The translations under genes were made by a program, and so were the position numbers. The notes beneath the pieces are model-generated. The model did no database searches. It saw only the letters and a list, made by a program, of their open reading frames with translations, and was not told the DNA's origin. DNA of 51,746 nucleotides from Sphingobium quisquiliarum P25 (GTDB lineage: Bacteria > Pseudomonadota > Alphaproteobacteria > Sphingomonadales > Sphingomonadaceae), in assembly GCF_000445065.1 (NCBI RefSeq), contig NZ_ATHO01000032.1, positions 1 through 51,746 on the forward strand. The letters are read 5' to 3'. Shown here piece by piece: positions 1-9,467 of this stretch. How positions within the stretch are numbered: the stretch's first letter is position 1; every line of letters starts with the position of its first letter.

Positions 1-1
1 C

Positions 2-226
2 GACACGGCGGAGGCGGAGCGCCGGGTGGAGGAAGAGGTGCAATCCCGCATCCTGCGTTCCGGCCGTACGAACATCAGCCGCGCGGTTTCCGATCTGGTA
101 CGTGCGGGATTGCTGCGGCGGCATTATCGGGGCTACCGGGTGGATCATCCCAATCGCGGCGCGCAGCGGGAGGCGGTTTACACGATCACGCCGGAGGCCC
201 GGCTCGCGCTCGCCCGAAGCTGTTGA
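2..226 (+). CDS. C-terminal part of a winged-helix transcriptional regulator (5' truncated)
   Basis: The reading frame is open from base 2 and ends in TGA at 224-226, so only the last 74 or so residues are in the window and the true start lies upstream. The visible part has a recognition-helix-like stretch (TNISRAVSDLVRAGLL) followed by an Arg-rich beta-wing and a strand near YTITPEARLAL. This is the layout of a MarR/PadR-like winged helix, where the wing precedes a final 'T..G/E' strand. It is a DNA-binding regulator by fold only. Target and ligand cannot be read. It ends 1 nt before the convergent LysR gene's stop. Internal GTG codons could be mistaken for starts, but the frame continues above them. 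Confidence 0.6.
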   Translation, partial: DTAEAERRVEEEVQSRILRSGRTNISRAVSDLVRAGLLRRHYRGYRVDHPNRGAQREAVYTITPEARLALARSC

Positions 227-227
227 G

Positions 228-1139
228 CTAAGGCCGTTCCCGCGATCCGGCGGCATTCCAGGGCGCGCTTTCGAAGCGGTCACGCAAGAAACCGACGAAC
301 GCATCGACGACGGGCGGGCGAAAGGCAGCGCGTGGATAGACGGCGTGAACGCCAAGGTCGCCCGGCCCCTCCCAGCCATGCAGCAGCCGCACAAGCTGCC
401 CTTCCGCCAGTTGCGGCCCGATGTCCCACAAGGAACGCAGGGCGATCCCGACGCCGGAGAGCGCCAGTTCGCGCACGATCTCGCTGCTGTTGGTGCGGAC
501 ATGGCTTCGCCCGTCGACCAGCTTGCGCCCCCGCCCATTGACCAGCCGCCAGGGCAATTGCCCGTCCGCGGCGAGCAGGCGGTGACGGGCCAGATCCTCG
601 ATCCGGTCCGGCGCGCCATGCTCCGCCACATAGGCAGGACTGGCGCATAATATCCGCCGGTTGGCCGCGAGCAGTTGCGCGTCCAAGCTGGCGGGAATGT
701 CGCTGGTGATGCGGATCGCAACGTCGATCTGCTCCGCCAGCAGGTCCACATAAGCGTCGGTGAGGTTAAGCTCCAGCTCGATGGCGGGATAAGCCGCCAG
801 AAAGTCGCCGACATGCGGCGCGACATGCAGGCGGCCGAAGGATGTCGGGGCGGACACGCGCAGCGGCCCGATTGCGGAGCGCAGGCGGTTGGTCACCCGA
901 TCCTCGGCCTGCGCTATGGCGTCCAGGATCGCCACGATGTCGCGGTGCAGGATCGCGCCTTCCTCCGTCAGCGCAAGCCTGCGGGTGGTGCGGTGGACCA
1001 GCCGGACGCCCAGCCGTGCCTCCAGCCGCGCGATCCGCTTCGACATCATGGCGGGGGAGATCATCAGCATCCGCCCTGCCGCCGAAAGGCTTCCCGCCTC
1101 CACCGCTCTGGCGAACAGTTCATAGTCCGGGTCCATCAT
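228..1139 (-). CDS. LysR-family transcriptional regulator
   Basis: A 303-residue protein of normal LysR length. Residues 5-65 form the N-terminal helix-turn-helix (FARAVEAGSLSAAGRMLMIS, then SKRIARLEARLGVRLVHRTT), and the rest matches the periplasmic-binding-like effector domain. Proteins of this family bind T-N11-A sites and usually control a divergent neighbour. Here that neighbour is malate synthase G, whose start is about 100 bp away, and the gap contains a TTTTCC-N5-GGAAAA palindrome. The subgroup resembles the many orphan LysR regulators of proteobacteria that act on oxidoreductases, so control of glcB is inferred from position only. Two adjacent Met codons sit at the start and the upstream one is used. 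Confidence 0.9.
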   Translation of the reverse strand: MMDPDYELFARAVEAGSLSAAGRMLMISPAMMSKRIARLEARLGVRLVHRTTRRLALTEEGAILHRDIVAILDAIAQAEDRVTNRLRSAIGPLRVSAPTSFGRLHVAPHVGDFLAAYPAIELELNLTDAYVDLLAEQIDVAIRITSDIPASLDAQLLAANRRILCASPAYVAEHGAPDRIEDLARHRLLAADGQLPWRLVNGRGRKLVDGRSHVRTNSSEIVRELALSGVGIALRSLWDIGPQLAEGQLVRLLHGWEGPGDLGVHAVYPRAAFRPPVVDAFVGFLRDRFESAPWNAAGSRERP

Positions 1140-1144
1140 CCATC

Positions 1145-1161
1145 TTTTCCTTACAGGAAAA
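1145..1161. promoter_or_regulatory. Candidate LysR-type operator (TTTTCC-N5-GGAAAA)
   Basis: A perfect 6-bp inverted repeat with a 5-nt spacer, which also satisfies the T-N11-A rule of LysR-type sites. It lies in the divergent gap between the LysR gene and glcB, just upstream of the regulator start, where autoregulation would be expected. Seen directly; its function is inferred. Confidence 0.45.
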
Positions 1162-1240
1162 TATCTCTCTCACTTTTGTCCTCTAGTGCGATGATTGCGG
1201 CGGGTCTATAGCGTGGCGCAGCGTGACGATGGAGAATGGA

Positions 1241-3358
1241 ATGCACGAGCGGATCGAAAAGGCTGGCTTGCACGTCGCGCCGGAGCTGGCGCGCTTCATC
1301 GATGAGCAGGCGCTGCCCGGAACGGGGCTGGAGAGCGGCTGCTTCTGGACCGGCGTCGCGGAGATTTTCGCCCGCTTCGCGCCACGCAACGCGGAATTGC
1401 TAAGGAAGCGCGACGATATTCAGGCGCGGATCGACGGCTGGCATCGCGAACGCGCCGGTCAACCGATGAACGCGGACGGCTATCGCGCTTTCCTGACCGA
1501 AGTCGGCTATCTGGTGCCGGAGCCCGCGCCCTTCACCATCGGTTCGACAAAGGTCGATGATGAACTGGCGCGGCTGGCCGGGCCACAACTGGTCGTTCCC
1601 ATCCTCAACGCCCGCTTCCTGCTGAACGCCGCCAATGCGCGCTGGGGCAGCCTGTATGACGCGCTCTACGGCACGGATGTGATTGCGGGCGCGGCGGCGG
1701 GCAAGGGATATGATCCGGCGCGGGGCGCGCAGGTCATTTCCTGGGCAAAGGCGTTTCTGGACAACGCCGTTCCCCTTTCGAGCGGCAGCTGGACTCAATG
1801 GACCGGCGGCGTTCCCGCCCTGCGCGATCCCGCGCAGCTTGCGGGCTGGTCAGGCGGCAATATCCTGCTGCGCCACAACGGCCTGCATATCGAACTGGTG
1901 ATCGACCCCGATCATCCCGTGGGACGCGACGATCCGGCGCATCTGGCCGATGTCATTCTGGAATCTGCTCTGTCCACCATCTGCGATCTGGAGGATTCCG
2001 TCGCGGCGGTTGACGCCGCTGACAAGGTTGCGGCCTATGCCAACTGGCTGGGGCTGATGAAGGGCGATCTGGAGGACAGTTTCGAAAAGAATGGCGAGAT
2101 GATGACCCGCCGCCTGAATAGCGATCGCAGCTATGTCGCGCCCGATGGCGGCAGCTTCACCCTGCCGGGCCGGTCGCTGCTGTTCGTGCGCAATGTCGGC
2201 CATTTGATGACGACCCCCGCCATCCTTTTGCCAAGCGGCGGGCAAGCGCCCGAAGGCATATTGGACGGCATCGTCACCAGCCTGATCGGGCTGCACGACC
2301 TCAAGCGCAACGGCCGTTTCATCAACAGCCGCGCGGGCAGCATCTATATCGTCAAGCCGAAGATGCACGGGCCGGAAGAGGCGGCGTTCACCAATGATCT
2401 GTTCGACGCGGTTGAGGACCTGCTGGGGCTGGAGCGCCATGTGCTGAAGGTCGGGGTGATGGACGAGGAACGGCGGACATCCGCCAATCTTGCCGCCTGC
2501 ATCCATGCGGTGCGGGACCGGATCGTCTTCATCAACACCGGCTTCCTCGATCGCACGGGCGATGAAATCCACACGTCGATGCAGGCCGGGCCGATGATCC
2601 GCAAGGGCGACATGAAGGCCGCAGCCTGGATCAAGGCCTATGAGGACCGCAACGTCCAGATCGGCCTTGCCTGCGGCCTGTCCGGCCGGGCGCAGATCGG
2701 CAAGGGCATGTGGGCCGCGCCCGATCGCATGGCCGACATGATGGAACAGAAGATCGGCCATCCCCTGACCGGCGCGAACACCGCCTGGGTGCCGTCGCCG
2801 ACCGCCGCCACGCTGCACGCGACCCATTATCACAAGGTTGATGTCTTCGCCCGGCAGCAGGAGCGCCGGTCCGAACCTGTCGCCAGCCTGGACGCGCTGC
2901 TCACCGTGCCGCTGGCGGACGGGCGCAACTGGTCCGCTGACGAAATCCGCGAGGAACTGGACAATAATGCGCAAGGCATATTGGGCTATGTCGTGCGCTG
3001 GATCGATCAGGGCGTGGGCTGTTCCAAGGTGCCCGACATTCACGACATCGGATTGATGGAGGACCGGGCGACGCTGCGCATCTCATCGCAGCATATCGCC
3101 AACTGGCTGTTGCACGGTGTCTGTTCGCCGGAGGAGGTCGATGCGGCCCTGCGGCGTATGGCGGCGAAGGTGGATGCGCAAAATGCCGCCGATCCGCTCT
3201 ATCAGCCGATGAGCGGGAATGAGGACAGGAGCCTGGCCTTCCAGGCGGCGCGGGCATTGATCTTCGAAGGGGTGGCGCAGCCCAACGGCTATACCGAGCC
3301 GCTGCTGCACCGCTTCCGCGCGCAGGCAAAGCGGGCGGGATCGGTGTTCGCTCCCTGA
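1241..3358 (+). CDS. glcB: Malate synthase G
   Basis: Condenses glyoxylate with acetyl-CoA to form malate in the glyoxylate/glycolate pathway; cytoplasmic. The 705-residue product is close to the roughly 720 residues of E. coli GlcB, far longer than the A-form. Recognisable blocks are [17 protein letters not shown] near the middle of the TIM barrel, the [13 protein letters not shown] segment, and the C-terminal [18 protein letters not shown] block that carries the catalytic Asp in the family. I chose ATG 1241 because GGAG at 1231-1234 sits 6 nt upstream. In-frame GTG 1223 and ATG 1229 would add 4-6 residues without a comparable ribosome site. It is divergent from a LysR regulator. No isocitrate lyase is in the window, so the glyoxylate source (glycolate or aceA elsewhere) is not shown. 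Confidence 0.96.
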   Translation: MHERIEKAGLHVAPELARFIDEQALPGTGLESGCFWTGVAEIFARFAPRNAELLRKRDDIQARIDGWHRERAGQPMNADGYRAFLTEVGYLVPEPAPFTIGSTKVDDELARLAGPQLVVPILNARFLLNAANARWGSLYDALYGTDVIAGAAAGKGYDPARGAQVISWAKAFLDNAVPLSSGSWTQWTGGVPALRDPAQLAGWSGGNILLRHNGLHIELVIDPDHPVGRDDPAHLADVILESALSTICDLEDSVAAVDAADKVAAYANWLGLMKGDLEDSFEKNGEMMTRRLNSDRSYVAPDGGSFTLPGRSLLFVRNVGHLMTTPAILLPSGGQAPEGILDGIVTSLIGLHDLKRNGRFINSRAGSIYIVKPKMHGPEEAAFTNDLFDAVEDLLGLERHVLKVGVMDEERRTSANLAACIHAVRDRIVFINTGFLDRTGDEIHTSMQAGPMIRKGDMKAAAWIKAYEDRNVQIGLACGLSGRAQIGKGMWAAPDRMADMMEQKIGHPLTGANTAWVPSPTAATLHATHYHKVDVFARQQERRSEPVASLDALLTVPLADGRNWSADEIREELDNNAQGILGYVVRWIDQGVGCSKVPDIHDIGLMEDRATLRISSQHIANWLLHGVCSPEEVDAALRRMAAKVDAQNAADPLYQPMSGNEDRSLAFQAARALIFEGVAQPNGYTEPLLHRFRAQAKRAGSVFAP

Positions 3359-3363
3359 CGGGT

Positions 3364-3825
3364 TCAGGCCGTCAGCCGCTGGACGATCGCTCTCGCTGCC
3401 CGCGTCACATCGTCCCAGGTGACGTCGAACCCGGCCGCGTCGCCGAGATAGGGATCGGTGACATCGGTCCCTTCGCGGCCGGGGACGAGGTCCATCAGAA
3501 GGCGCAGCTCGGCTTTGCCCGCGGCCGGTTGCAACCGCCGCAGGTTGGCGAGGTTTTCGCTGTCCAGCGCAAAGATGAAGTCGAAGCGGTGGAAATCCTG
3601 CACGGTGACCTGCCTGCCGCTATAGCCGGACATGTCGAAGCCGTTGCGCAGCGCCACGGCCTGCGCGCGCGGATCGGGCGGGCGGCCGACATGCCAGTCG
3701 CCCGTGCCCGCCGAATCCACTTCGATGCTGATCCGGGCGCGCTCCGCTTCTGCGCGCAGGGCGGCTTCGGCCATGGGCGACCGGCAGATATTGCCCAGGC
3801 ACACGAACAGGACCGACGCGCTCAT
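3364..3825 (-). CDS. Low-molecular-weight protein tyrosine phosphatase
   Basis: Hydrolyses phosphotyrosine, or arsenate/phospho-substrates in relatives, in the cytoplasm. The 153-residue protein has the diagnostic N-terminal P-loop CLGNICRS (C9 nucleophile, R15) and the C-terminal general-acid DPYLGD (D123), at the expected spacing. It starts inside the last 4 bases of the upstream ATPase gene (overlap 3822-3825), so the two are translationally coupled. It converges on glcB with 5 bp between the stops. No tyrosine kinase or capsule operon is adjacent, so the substrate is unknown. Confidence 0.93.
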   Translation of the reverse strand: MSASVLFVCLGNICRSPMAEAALRAEAERARISIEVDSAGTGDWHVGRPPDPRAQAVALRNGFDMSGYSGRQVTVQDFHRFDFIFALDSENLANLRRLQPAAGKAELRLLMDLVPGREGTDVTDPYLGDAAGFDVTWDDVTRAARAIVQRLTA

Positions 3826-5279
3826 CCTTCGGCCGCCGCCGTGCTGAGGCCAAGCTGGGGAACGCCGATGGAGCGCCGGCCGCCGAAATCCGTTCGCGCC
3901 ACGATCACGCCAAGTTTCTCCATATAATCGATCAGCCGCCGCACCCGGCCGGGGGAACTGGTGCCATAGGCCCGCGCCAGCGACGCATCGCCGGGGCAGG
4001 GCAGGCCCTCCATCGCCGCACGGGCAATCAGCAGGAAGGGGGCGAGCATGTCTTCGGGCAGCGGTTCCGCCGCGCGCATCGCGTCCTCCCAGCGGCGGTC
4101 TGCGGCATCGAACATGCCTGCCTGCGCCATGGCGAAGCGCTTGCGGAAGGCGGGCAGGTCGAGCGGCGGGGTCCGCAGGCCCTTCATGCGGCAGCGGACG
4201 CCGAAATCCTGGAACAGGGTGGACAGGCTCGGCTGCGCTTCCCCCAGATCGGCGACGATCTCCTCCAGCACGGCGATGACGACCGGCTCATTCTGCCCGA
4301 AGTCCAGTTCGGGCGCGGCTGGCTTGGCCGATGGAGCAGCGGCCAGCGCGCGCATCAATTCCTCGGCGGGCAGCGGCGGCGGTTCCGCGCGGGGCGGAGC
4401 GGGGGGCGCAAGCGCCTCTTCCTCGCCCGCCGCGGCGAACAGCAGTTCCTGCAAGTCCTCCGTCGCCGCGACGGGTGGCGGCATCAGCTTGTGGGTTCCC
4501 CCGCGCGTGCTGGTCTTCACCGCGCCGATCTTCACCGCGACCGGACGGCGGCAGATGGCGGGGCCCAGCGCTAGGAACCGGCCGCGCTCCAGATCGCGAA
4601 TCTGCTCCGCCTGCCGCCGCTCCATCCCCAGCAGGTCCGCCGCGCGCGCCATGTCGATGTCCAGGAAGGTGCGCCCCATCAGGAAGTTGGAAGCCTCCGC
4701 CGCGACATTCTTGGCCAGCTTCGCCAGCCGCTGCGTCGCGATCACGCCCGCAAGGCCGCGCTTGCGCCCCCGGCACATAAGGTTGGTCATCGCCGCCAGG
4801 CTCAGCCGCCGCGCTTCGTCCGACACGTCGCCCGCAGCGACCGGCGCGAACATCTGCGCTTCGTCGACCACGACCAGCGCGGGATACCAATGATCGCGCG
4901 GCGCGTCGAACAGGGTCGAAAGGAAGGTGGCGGCGCATTTCATCTGCGCCTCCAGCTCCAGCGACTCCAGGCTGAGCACGACTGATGCGCGATGTTCGCG
5001 GATGCGCATCGCCATCTTGACGATCTCCCGCTCGTTATAGTCGCCCGCATCGATCACCACATGGCCATATTCGTCCGCCAGCGTGACGAAATCGCCTTCC
5101 GGGTCGATCACCACCTGCTGGACCAGCGCGGCGCTCTCCTCCAGCAGGCGGCGCAGAAGGTGGGATTTGCCCGACCCCGAATTGCCCTGGACGAGCAGAC
5201 GGGTGGCGAGCAATTCCTCGACATCGACCAGAACGGCGTTGCCGCTTCCGTCGGTCCCTATGCTGATGCTGGCGGTCAC
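3822..5279 (-). CDS. HerA/DUF87-like ATP-binding protein
   Basis: A 485-residue P-loop ATPase. Walker A is GNSGSGKS at about residues 32-39 and Walker B is VVVDEA at about 136-141, with a bound helicase-like core resembling HerA/VirB4-type DNA-pumping ATPases. A Pro/Ala-rich linker (residues 280-310) precedes a C-terminal region with a winged-helix look (YGTSSPGRVRRLIDYMEKLG). I chose GTG 5279 because AAAGGA lies about 6 nt upstream and the family begins with a short beta-strand before Walker A. A longer in-frame reading from 5390 would overlap ppc and has no ribosome site. The cellular role is not known; related proteins are annotated only as ATP-binding. It is coupled to the phosphatase gene. 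Confidence 0.8.
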   Translation of the reverse strand: MTASISIGTDGSGNAVLVDVEELLATRLLVQGNSGSGKSHLLRRLLEESAALVQQVVIDPEGDFVTLADEYGHVVIDAGDYNEREIVKMAMRIREHRASVVLSLESLELEAQMKCAATFLSTLFDAPRDHWYPALVVVDEAQMFAPVAAGDVSDEARRLSLAAMTNLMCRGRKRGLAGVIATQRLAKLAKNVAAEASNFLMGRTFLDIDMARAADLLGMERRQAEQIRDLERGRFLALGPAICRRPVAVKIGAVKTSTRGGTHKLMPPPVAATEDLQELLFAAAGEEEALAPPAPPRAEPPPLPAEELMRALAAAPSAKPAAPELDFGQNEPVVIAVLEEIVADLGEAQPSLSTLFQDFGVRCRMKGLRTPPLDLPAFRKRFAMAQAGMFDAADRRWEDAMRAAEPLPEDMLAPFLLIARAAMEGLPCPGDASLARAYGTSSPGRVRRLIDYMEKLGVIVARTDFGGRRSIGVPQLGLSTAAAEG

Positions 5280-5373
5280 GCCGTTCCTTTGGCCCAGCCG
5301 GTGGGATTCGCGCAAGGGCGCTGTCCATTTGAAGACGCTTGACCCCGGCTTTGTTGCAGAGCAGCATCGCCCC

Positions 5374-8070
5374 ATGGCCACTGCTTCCAACGGCGCGCCC
5401 GCGATCGCGCAGAACCCGGATATCCGCTATCTTGCCCGGCTGCTGGGCGATGTCATCCGTGCCTATGGCGGGGAAAGCCTTTATCGCCAGACCGAATATA
5501 TCCGCTCCGCCTCCGTCGATCGCGCGCGCGGGCTGCATGGCGCTGACGTGGTGGACACGGGGCTGGAAGCGCTCAGCCTGGACGACACGCTATCCTTCGT
5601 GCGCGGCTTCATGCTGTTTTCGATGCTCGCCAATCTGGCGGAGGACCGTCAAGGCGTGGCCGCCGAGCCGGGCGCCGACGTCGCCTCCGCGCTGGAGCAG
5701 TTGCAATCGCACGGCATAGGCCGCGAAGCCGTGGCCGACCTGCTCTCCCACGCCCTGATCGTCCCGGTGCTCACCGCCCACCCGACCGAGGTGCGGCGCA
5801 AGAGCATGATCGATCACCGCAACCGCATCGCAGAACTGATGCTGCTCAAGGATGCGGGGAAGACCGAAACGCCCGATGGCGAAAATCTGGACGAGGCGAT
5901 CTTCCGCCAGATCGCCCTGCTGTGGCAGACGCGGCCTCTGCGCCGCGAAAAGCTGTTCGTTCAGGATGAGATCGACAATGTCCTGACCTATTTCCGCGAC
6001 GTGTTCCTGCCGGTCCTGCCCGCGCTCTACGCGCGATGGGAACGGGTGCTGGGCACGCGCCCGCCCAGCTTCCTGCGCGTGGGCAACTGGATCGGCGGCG
6101 ACCGCGACGGCAATCCCTTCGTCCAGGCGCCGCAGCTGCGATCGGCGCTGGCGCGCGGATGCGAGGCGGCGCTGGCCCATTATATGGACGACCTGCATGC
6201 GCTGGGGGCGGAACTGTCGCTGTCCACCGAGCTTGCCCATGTGCCGCAAAGCGTGATGGACCTTGCCGACCGGAGCGGGGACCTTTCCGCCAGCCGCAGG
6301 GACGAGCCCTATCGCCGCGCGATTTCCGGCATCTACGCCCGGCTTGCCGCCACCTACCGCGCCCTGACCGGCAAGGAGCCGCCCCGTCCTTCGTCACTGA
6401 GGGGGGAGGCCTATTCAAGCCCCGCCGACCTGCGGCGCGATCTGGTCACCGTCGCGCAGGGGCTGGCGAGCGAGGGCAATGGCGCGCTGGCGAGCGGCGG
6501 CGCGCTCGGGCGGCTGATCCGCGCCGTCGAAACCTTCGGCTTTCATCTCGCCACGCTCGACATGCGGCAGAATAGCGACGTGCATCAGCGCGTCGTTGCC
6601 GAACTGTTGAAGGTTGCGGGGGTGGAGGCAGACTATGCCGCGCTGGACGAACCTGCCCGCATCGCCCTGCTGCGCCGGGAACTGGCGAGCAACCGCCCCC
6701 TGGGTTCCCGTTTCGAGGAATATTCGGAAGAAACCGCGTCCGAACTCGCGATCGTCCAGGCAGCGGCGGAATCGCACCGCATCTACGGCCCGCAATGTAT
6801 CACCCACTATATCATCTCCAAGGCGGAAAGCGTGTCCGACCTGCTGGAGGTGAACATTCTGCTCAAGGAAGCCGGTCTGTGGCGCGCGGCTCGCGACGGC
6901 GGCCCTCCGCGCGCCGCGATCATGGCCGTGCCGCTGTTCGAAACGATCGCCGACCTTGAAGCCGCGCCCGCGATCATGTCCGCCTATTTCGCGCTGCCGG
7001 AAATTGCGGGCGTGGTGAAGCAGCGCGGCCATCAGGAAGTGATGATCGGCTATTCCGACAGCAACAAGGACGGCGGCTACATCACTTCGACCTGGGGCCT
7101 GTATCAGGCGAGCAAGGCGCTCGCCCCCGTATTCGCGAAGACGGGAGCGGCGATGCAGCTGTTCCACGGGCGCGGCGGAGCGGTGGGGCGCGGCGGCGGC
7201 TCCTCCTTCGCGGCGATCCAGGCGCAGCCCAAGGGCACGGTGCAGGGGCGCATCCGCATCACCGAACAGGGGGAAGTGATCGCCGCCAAGTTCGGCACGC
7301 GGGATGTCGCCATGACCAACCTGGAGGCGATGACCAGCGCCACCCTGCTCGCCACTCTGGAGCCAGAAGGCATTTCCGACCTGGATGCCGCGCGCTTTGC
7401 GGAGGGCATGGACAAATTGTCGCAGACCGCTTTCGCCGCCTATCGCGACCTGGTTTACGGGACTGAGGGCTTCCGCGAATTTTTTCGCGAACTGACGCCG
7501 ATTCAGGAAATATCAGGCCTCAAGATCGGATCGCGCCCGGCCAGCCGGACCAAGAGCACGCGGATCGAGGATCTGCGCGCCATCCCCTGGGTGTTCAGCT
7601 GGTCGCAGGCGCGGGTGATGCTGCCCGGCTGGTATGGCGTGGGCCATGCGCTGGCGGCGTTCGAGGACAAGGCGCTGCTGGCCGACATGGCGCAAAGCTG
7701 GTCCTTCCTGCGGTCGGCGCTCGCCAATCTGGAGATGGTGCTGGCGAAATCGGACCTTGGCATCGCGGCCCATTACCTGCCGCTGGTCAAGGATCAGGAG
7801 AGGGGGCGGGCGATCTTCGACCGCATTCGCGAGGGATGGAGCCTAACCCATGACGGCCTGCTGGCGGCGACCGGCCAGTCGCGCCTGCTGGACAAGAGCC
7901 CGAAGCTGGACGCCTCCATCCGCCTGCGCCTGCCCTATATCGAGCCGCTGAACCTGCTCCAGATCGAATTGCTCAAGCGCCACCGGAGCGGGGAGCAGGA
8001 TGCCCGCATCAAGGAAGGGATAGAATTGTCCATCAACGCCATCGCCACCGCGCTGCGCAACAGCGGCTAG
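5374..8070 (+). CDS. ppc: Phosphoenolpyruvate carboxylase
   Basis: Adds bicarbonate to PEP to make oxaloacetate, refilling the TCA cycle; cytoplasmic tetramer. The 898 residues match the roughly 880-920 of bacterial Ppc. Signature 1 is VLTAHPTEVRRKS with catalytic His136. The PEP-binding block GYSDSNKDGGYITS and the flexible loop FHGRGGAVGRGGG are intact, and the C-terminus ends in the family's short hydrophobic ...ATALRNSG. ATG 5374 is used; upstream in-frame sequence belongs to the opposite-strand ATPase. With glcB it gives this window two anaplerotic enzymes. A GC-rich hairpin follows the stop. Confidence 0.97.
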   Translation: MATASNGAPAIAQNPDIRYLARLLGDVIRAYGGESLYRQTEYIRSASVDRARGLHGADVVDTGLEALSLDDTLSFVRGFMLFSMLANLAEDRQGVAAEPGADVASALEQLQSHGIGREAVADLLSHALIVPVLTAHPTEVRRKSMIDHRNRIAELMLLKDAGKTETPDGENLDEAIFRQIALLWQTRPLRREKLFVQDEIDNVLTYFRDVFLPVLPALYARWERVLGTRPPSFLRVGNWIGGDRDGNPFVQAPQLRSALARGCEAALAHYMDDLHALGAELSLSTELAHVPQSVMDLADRSGDLSASRRDEPYRRAISGIYARLAATYRALTGKEPPRPSSLRGEAYSSPADLRRDLVTVAQGLASEGNGALASGGALGRLIRAVETFGFHLATLDMRQNSDVHQRVVAELLKVAGVEADYAALDEPARIALLRRELASNRPLGSRFEEYSEETASELAIVQAAAESHRIYGPQCITHYIISKAESVSDLLEVNILLKEAGLWRAARDGGPPRAAIMAVPLFETIADLEAAPAIMSAYFALPEIAGVVKQRGHQEVMIGYSDSNKDGGYITSTWGLYQASKALAPVFAKTGAAMQLFHGRGGAVGRGGGSSFAAIQAQPKGTVQGRIRITEQGEVIAAKFGTRDVAMTNLEAMTSATLLATLEPEGISDLDAARFAEGMDKLSQTAFAAYRDLVYGTEGFREFFRELTPIQEISGLKIGSRPASRTKSTRIEDLRAIPWVFSWSQARVMLPGWYGVGHALAAFEDKALLADMAQSWSFLRSALANLEMVLAKSDLGIAAHYLPLVKDQERGRAIFDRIREGWSLTHDGLLAATGQSRLLDKSPKLDASIRLRLPYIEPLNLLQIELLKRHRSGEQDARIKEGIELSINAIATALRNSG

Positions 8071-8125
8071 GACAGGCACGGCAGGCGGGAAGCCCGGAGC
8101 GGCGCAGTCCTGATGCCGCCCCGAA

Positions 8126-8152
8126 CCCGCGCCCTTCATGGCCGGGCGCGGG
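8126..8152. terminator. GC-rich hairpin after ppc
   Basis: CCCGCGCCC (8126-8134) and GGGCGCGGG (8144-8152) form a perfect 9-bp stem with a 9-nt loop, 55 nt after the ppc stop. There is no T-run, so it is not a classic intrinsic terminator. It may slow polymerase, protect the 3' end or act with Rho. Confidence 0.45.
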
Positions 8153-8252
8153 AGCCGGGACAAGCCCCATCTGCTCGCCCCGCCATTCATTCACAACCAA
8201 TTCAACCGGCCTGCGTTATCGTGCAAGGAAGATGGAGATAAGGAGAAAGGCG

Positions 8253-8795
8253 ATGACGTGGACCGGACACAGGTTTCTGGCTGCGATAGGCCTTGCCGGC
8301 GCGCTCGCCTTGGGCGGTTGCGCCTATGATGATGGCTATTATGGCGGTGTGAGCGTCGGCAGCGGCTATTATGGCGGCGGCTATTATGACGATTATTGGG
8401 GTCCGGGCTATTATTCGCCGGGCTCCTATGGCGGCTGGTACAACGGCTATTATTATCCGGGTTCAGGCTATTATGTCTATGACCGGGGCGGCCGCCGCCA
8501 CCGCTGGAATGATGGTCAGCGGCGCTATTGGGAAAATTACCGGCAGGCCCGCCGCGAAGATGGCGGCCGGCGCTGGCGTGATGGCCAGCAACGTCAATGG
8601 CAGGGCGATCGCGACGCCAGTCGCCAAGGCTGGCGCGGACGGCGGGAAGGCAATGCCACCGCGACGCCGCCCAGCAGGCCTCCGGTGGTGCGCAACGAAT
8701 CCCGATCGGATCGCAGCGTGCGCGACTGGTGGCCGGGGGCACAGCGCAGCGGAGAGCGCACCAGCCGCGATGGCCAGCGGGGCTGGCGTAACTGA
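8253..8795 (+). CDS. Tyr/Gly-rich lipoprotein
   Basis: A 180-residue predicted lipoprotein with a signal peptide ending in the lipobox LALGGC (Cys at about residue 22). Residues 25-75 are almost only Gly, Tyr, Ser, Asp and Pro, built of GYYGG/YY-type units. Residues 75-125 are rich in Arg, Gln and Trp (RRHRW, RRYW, RRWRDGQQRQW), giving an acidic/aromatic half followed by a basic half. ATG 8253 has AGGAG 7 nt upstream. The stop overlaps the next start by one base (TGATG), so the two lipoproteins are co-translated. I do not recognise a family. The composition suggests a cell-surface or self-associating protein. Confidence 0.8.
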   Translation: MTWTGHRFLAAIGLAGALALGGCAYDDGYYGGVSVGSGYYGGGYYDDYWGPGYYSPGSYGGWYNGYYYPGSGYYVYDRGGRRHRWNDGQRRYWENYRQARREDGGRRWRDGQQRQWQGDRDASRQGWRGRREGNATATPPSRPPVVRNESRSDRSVRDWWPGAQRSGERTSRDGQRGWRN

Positions 8796-9457
8796 TGCGG
8801 GCACGGACCAGCGCCGCCGCCATTATCGCTTGCCTCTCGCTCGCCGCTTGTGACGGGCGGGAGGAAAGCGCCATCGACAACCTCGCCAATGGCGCGAACG
8901 CCGCGCAGGTGGAAAATGCCTTCCGCGCGGAGGCGCGATCGGTGATGGAGCCGCTCGCGCCGCCTGCTCCCGGCACGCCCGGCGGACTTCCCGCCGACAG
9001 CAAGCCCGTTGAGGAGGAAGAGACGGTCGATCCCAAGGGACCTCAGGGCGCGGCGCAGGTCGTGCAGGGCTATTACGGCCTGCTGGAGGAACGCCGCTTC
9101 GATGATGCGCAGGACCTTTGGAACGATGAAAGCGCAATCGGAGCGGAGGATGATGAACGGTTCGCCCGGCGCTTCCGCGGGTTCAGCGAAATCCACGCCA
9201 ATGTCGGCGCGCCGGGGGCAGTGGAAGGCGCGGCGGGATCGCTCTATGTCGTGGTGCCGGTGCAGGTCTATGGCCGCATCGCCGCCAATGGAAAGCCCTG
9301 GTATGCGCTGCGTCAGGTGACGCTGCGCCGCGCCAATGACGTGCCCGGTTCAAGCGAGGCGGATCGCCGCTGGCACATCGAATCGATCGGCCCCTATGTC
9401 GCGCCTGAAGAGGGCGAGGCTGATAATGCTGCCGGGAATGTTTCGGAAAAGCCGTAA
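8795..9457 (+). CDS. Predicted lipoprotein, unknown function
   Basis: A 220-residue protein with a signal peptide and lipobox LSLAAC (Cys at about residue 19), then a Pro/Ala-rich linker. A folded domain of about 100 residues starts at GPQGAAQVVQGYYGLLEERRF. Its helix-then-sheet pattern, with 'ALRQVTLRRAND' and 'WHIESIGPY' strands, resembles NTF2-like/DUF4440 small alpha-beta barrels, but this is only a pattern match. It starts in the stop codon of the Tyr/Gly-rich lipoprotein (one-base overlap) and so belongs to the same operon. Confidence 0.8.
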   Translation: MRARTSAAAIIACLSLAACDGREESAIDNLANGANAAQVENAFRAEARSVMEPLAPPAPGTPGGLPADSKPVEEEETVDPKGPQGAAQVVQGYYGLLEERRFDDAQDLWNDESAIGAEDDERFARRFRGFSEIHANVGAPGAVEGAAGSLYVVVPVQVYGRIAANGKPWYALRQVTLRRANDVPGSSEADRRWHIESIGPYVAPEEGEADNAAGNVSEKP

Positions 9458-9467
9458 TCAATCTTGG

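Noticed and set aside
1850..3043. Antisense open frame of about 400 codons opposite malate synthase
   Set aside because: Composition artefact; no start site or domain, and the sense frame is clearly GlcB.
5280..5390. Extended N-terminus of the HerA-like ATPase, and an upstream-extended ppc frame
   Set aside because: The two extensions would overlap each other on opposite strands; good starts at GTG 5279 and ATG 5374 avoid this and have better family alignment.
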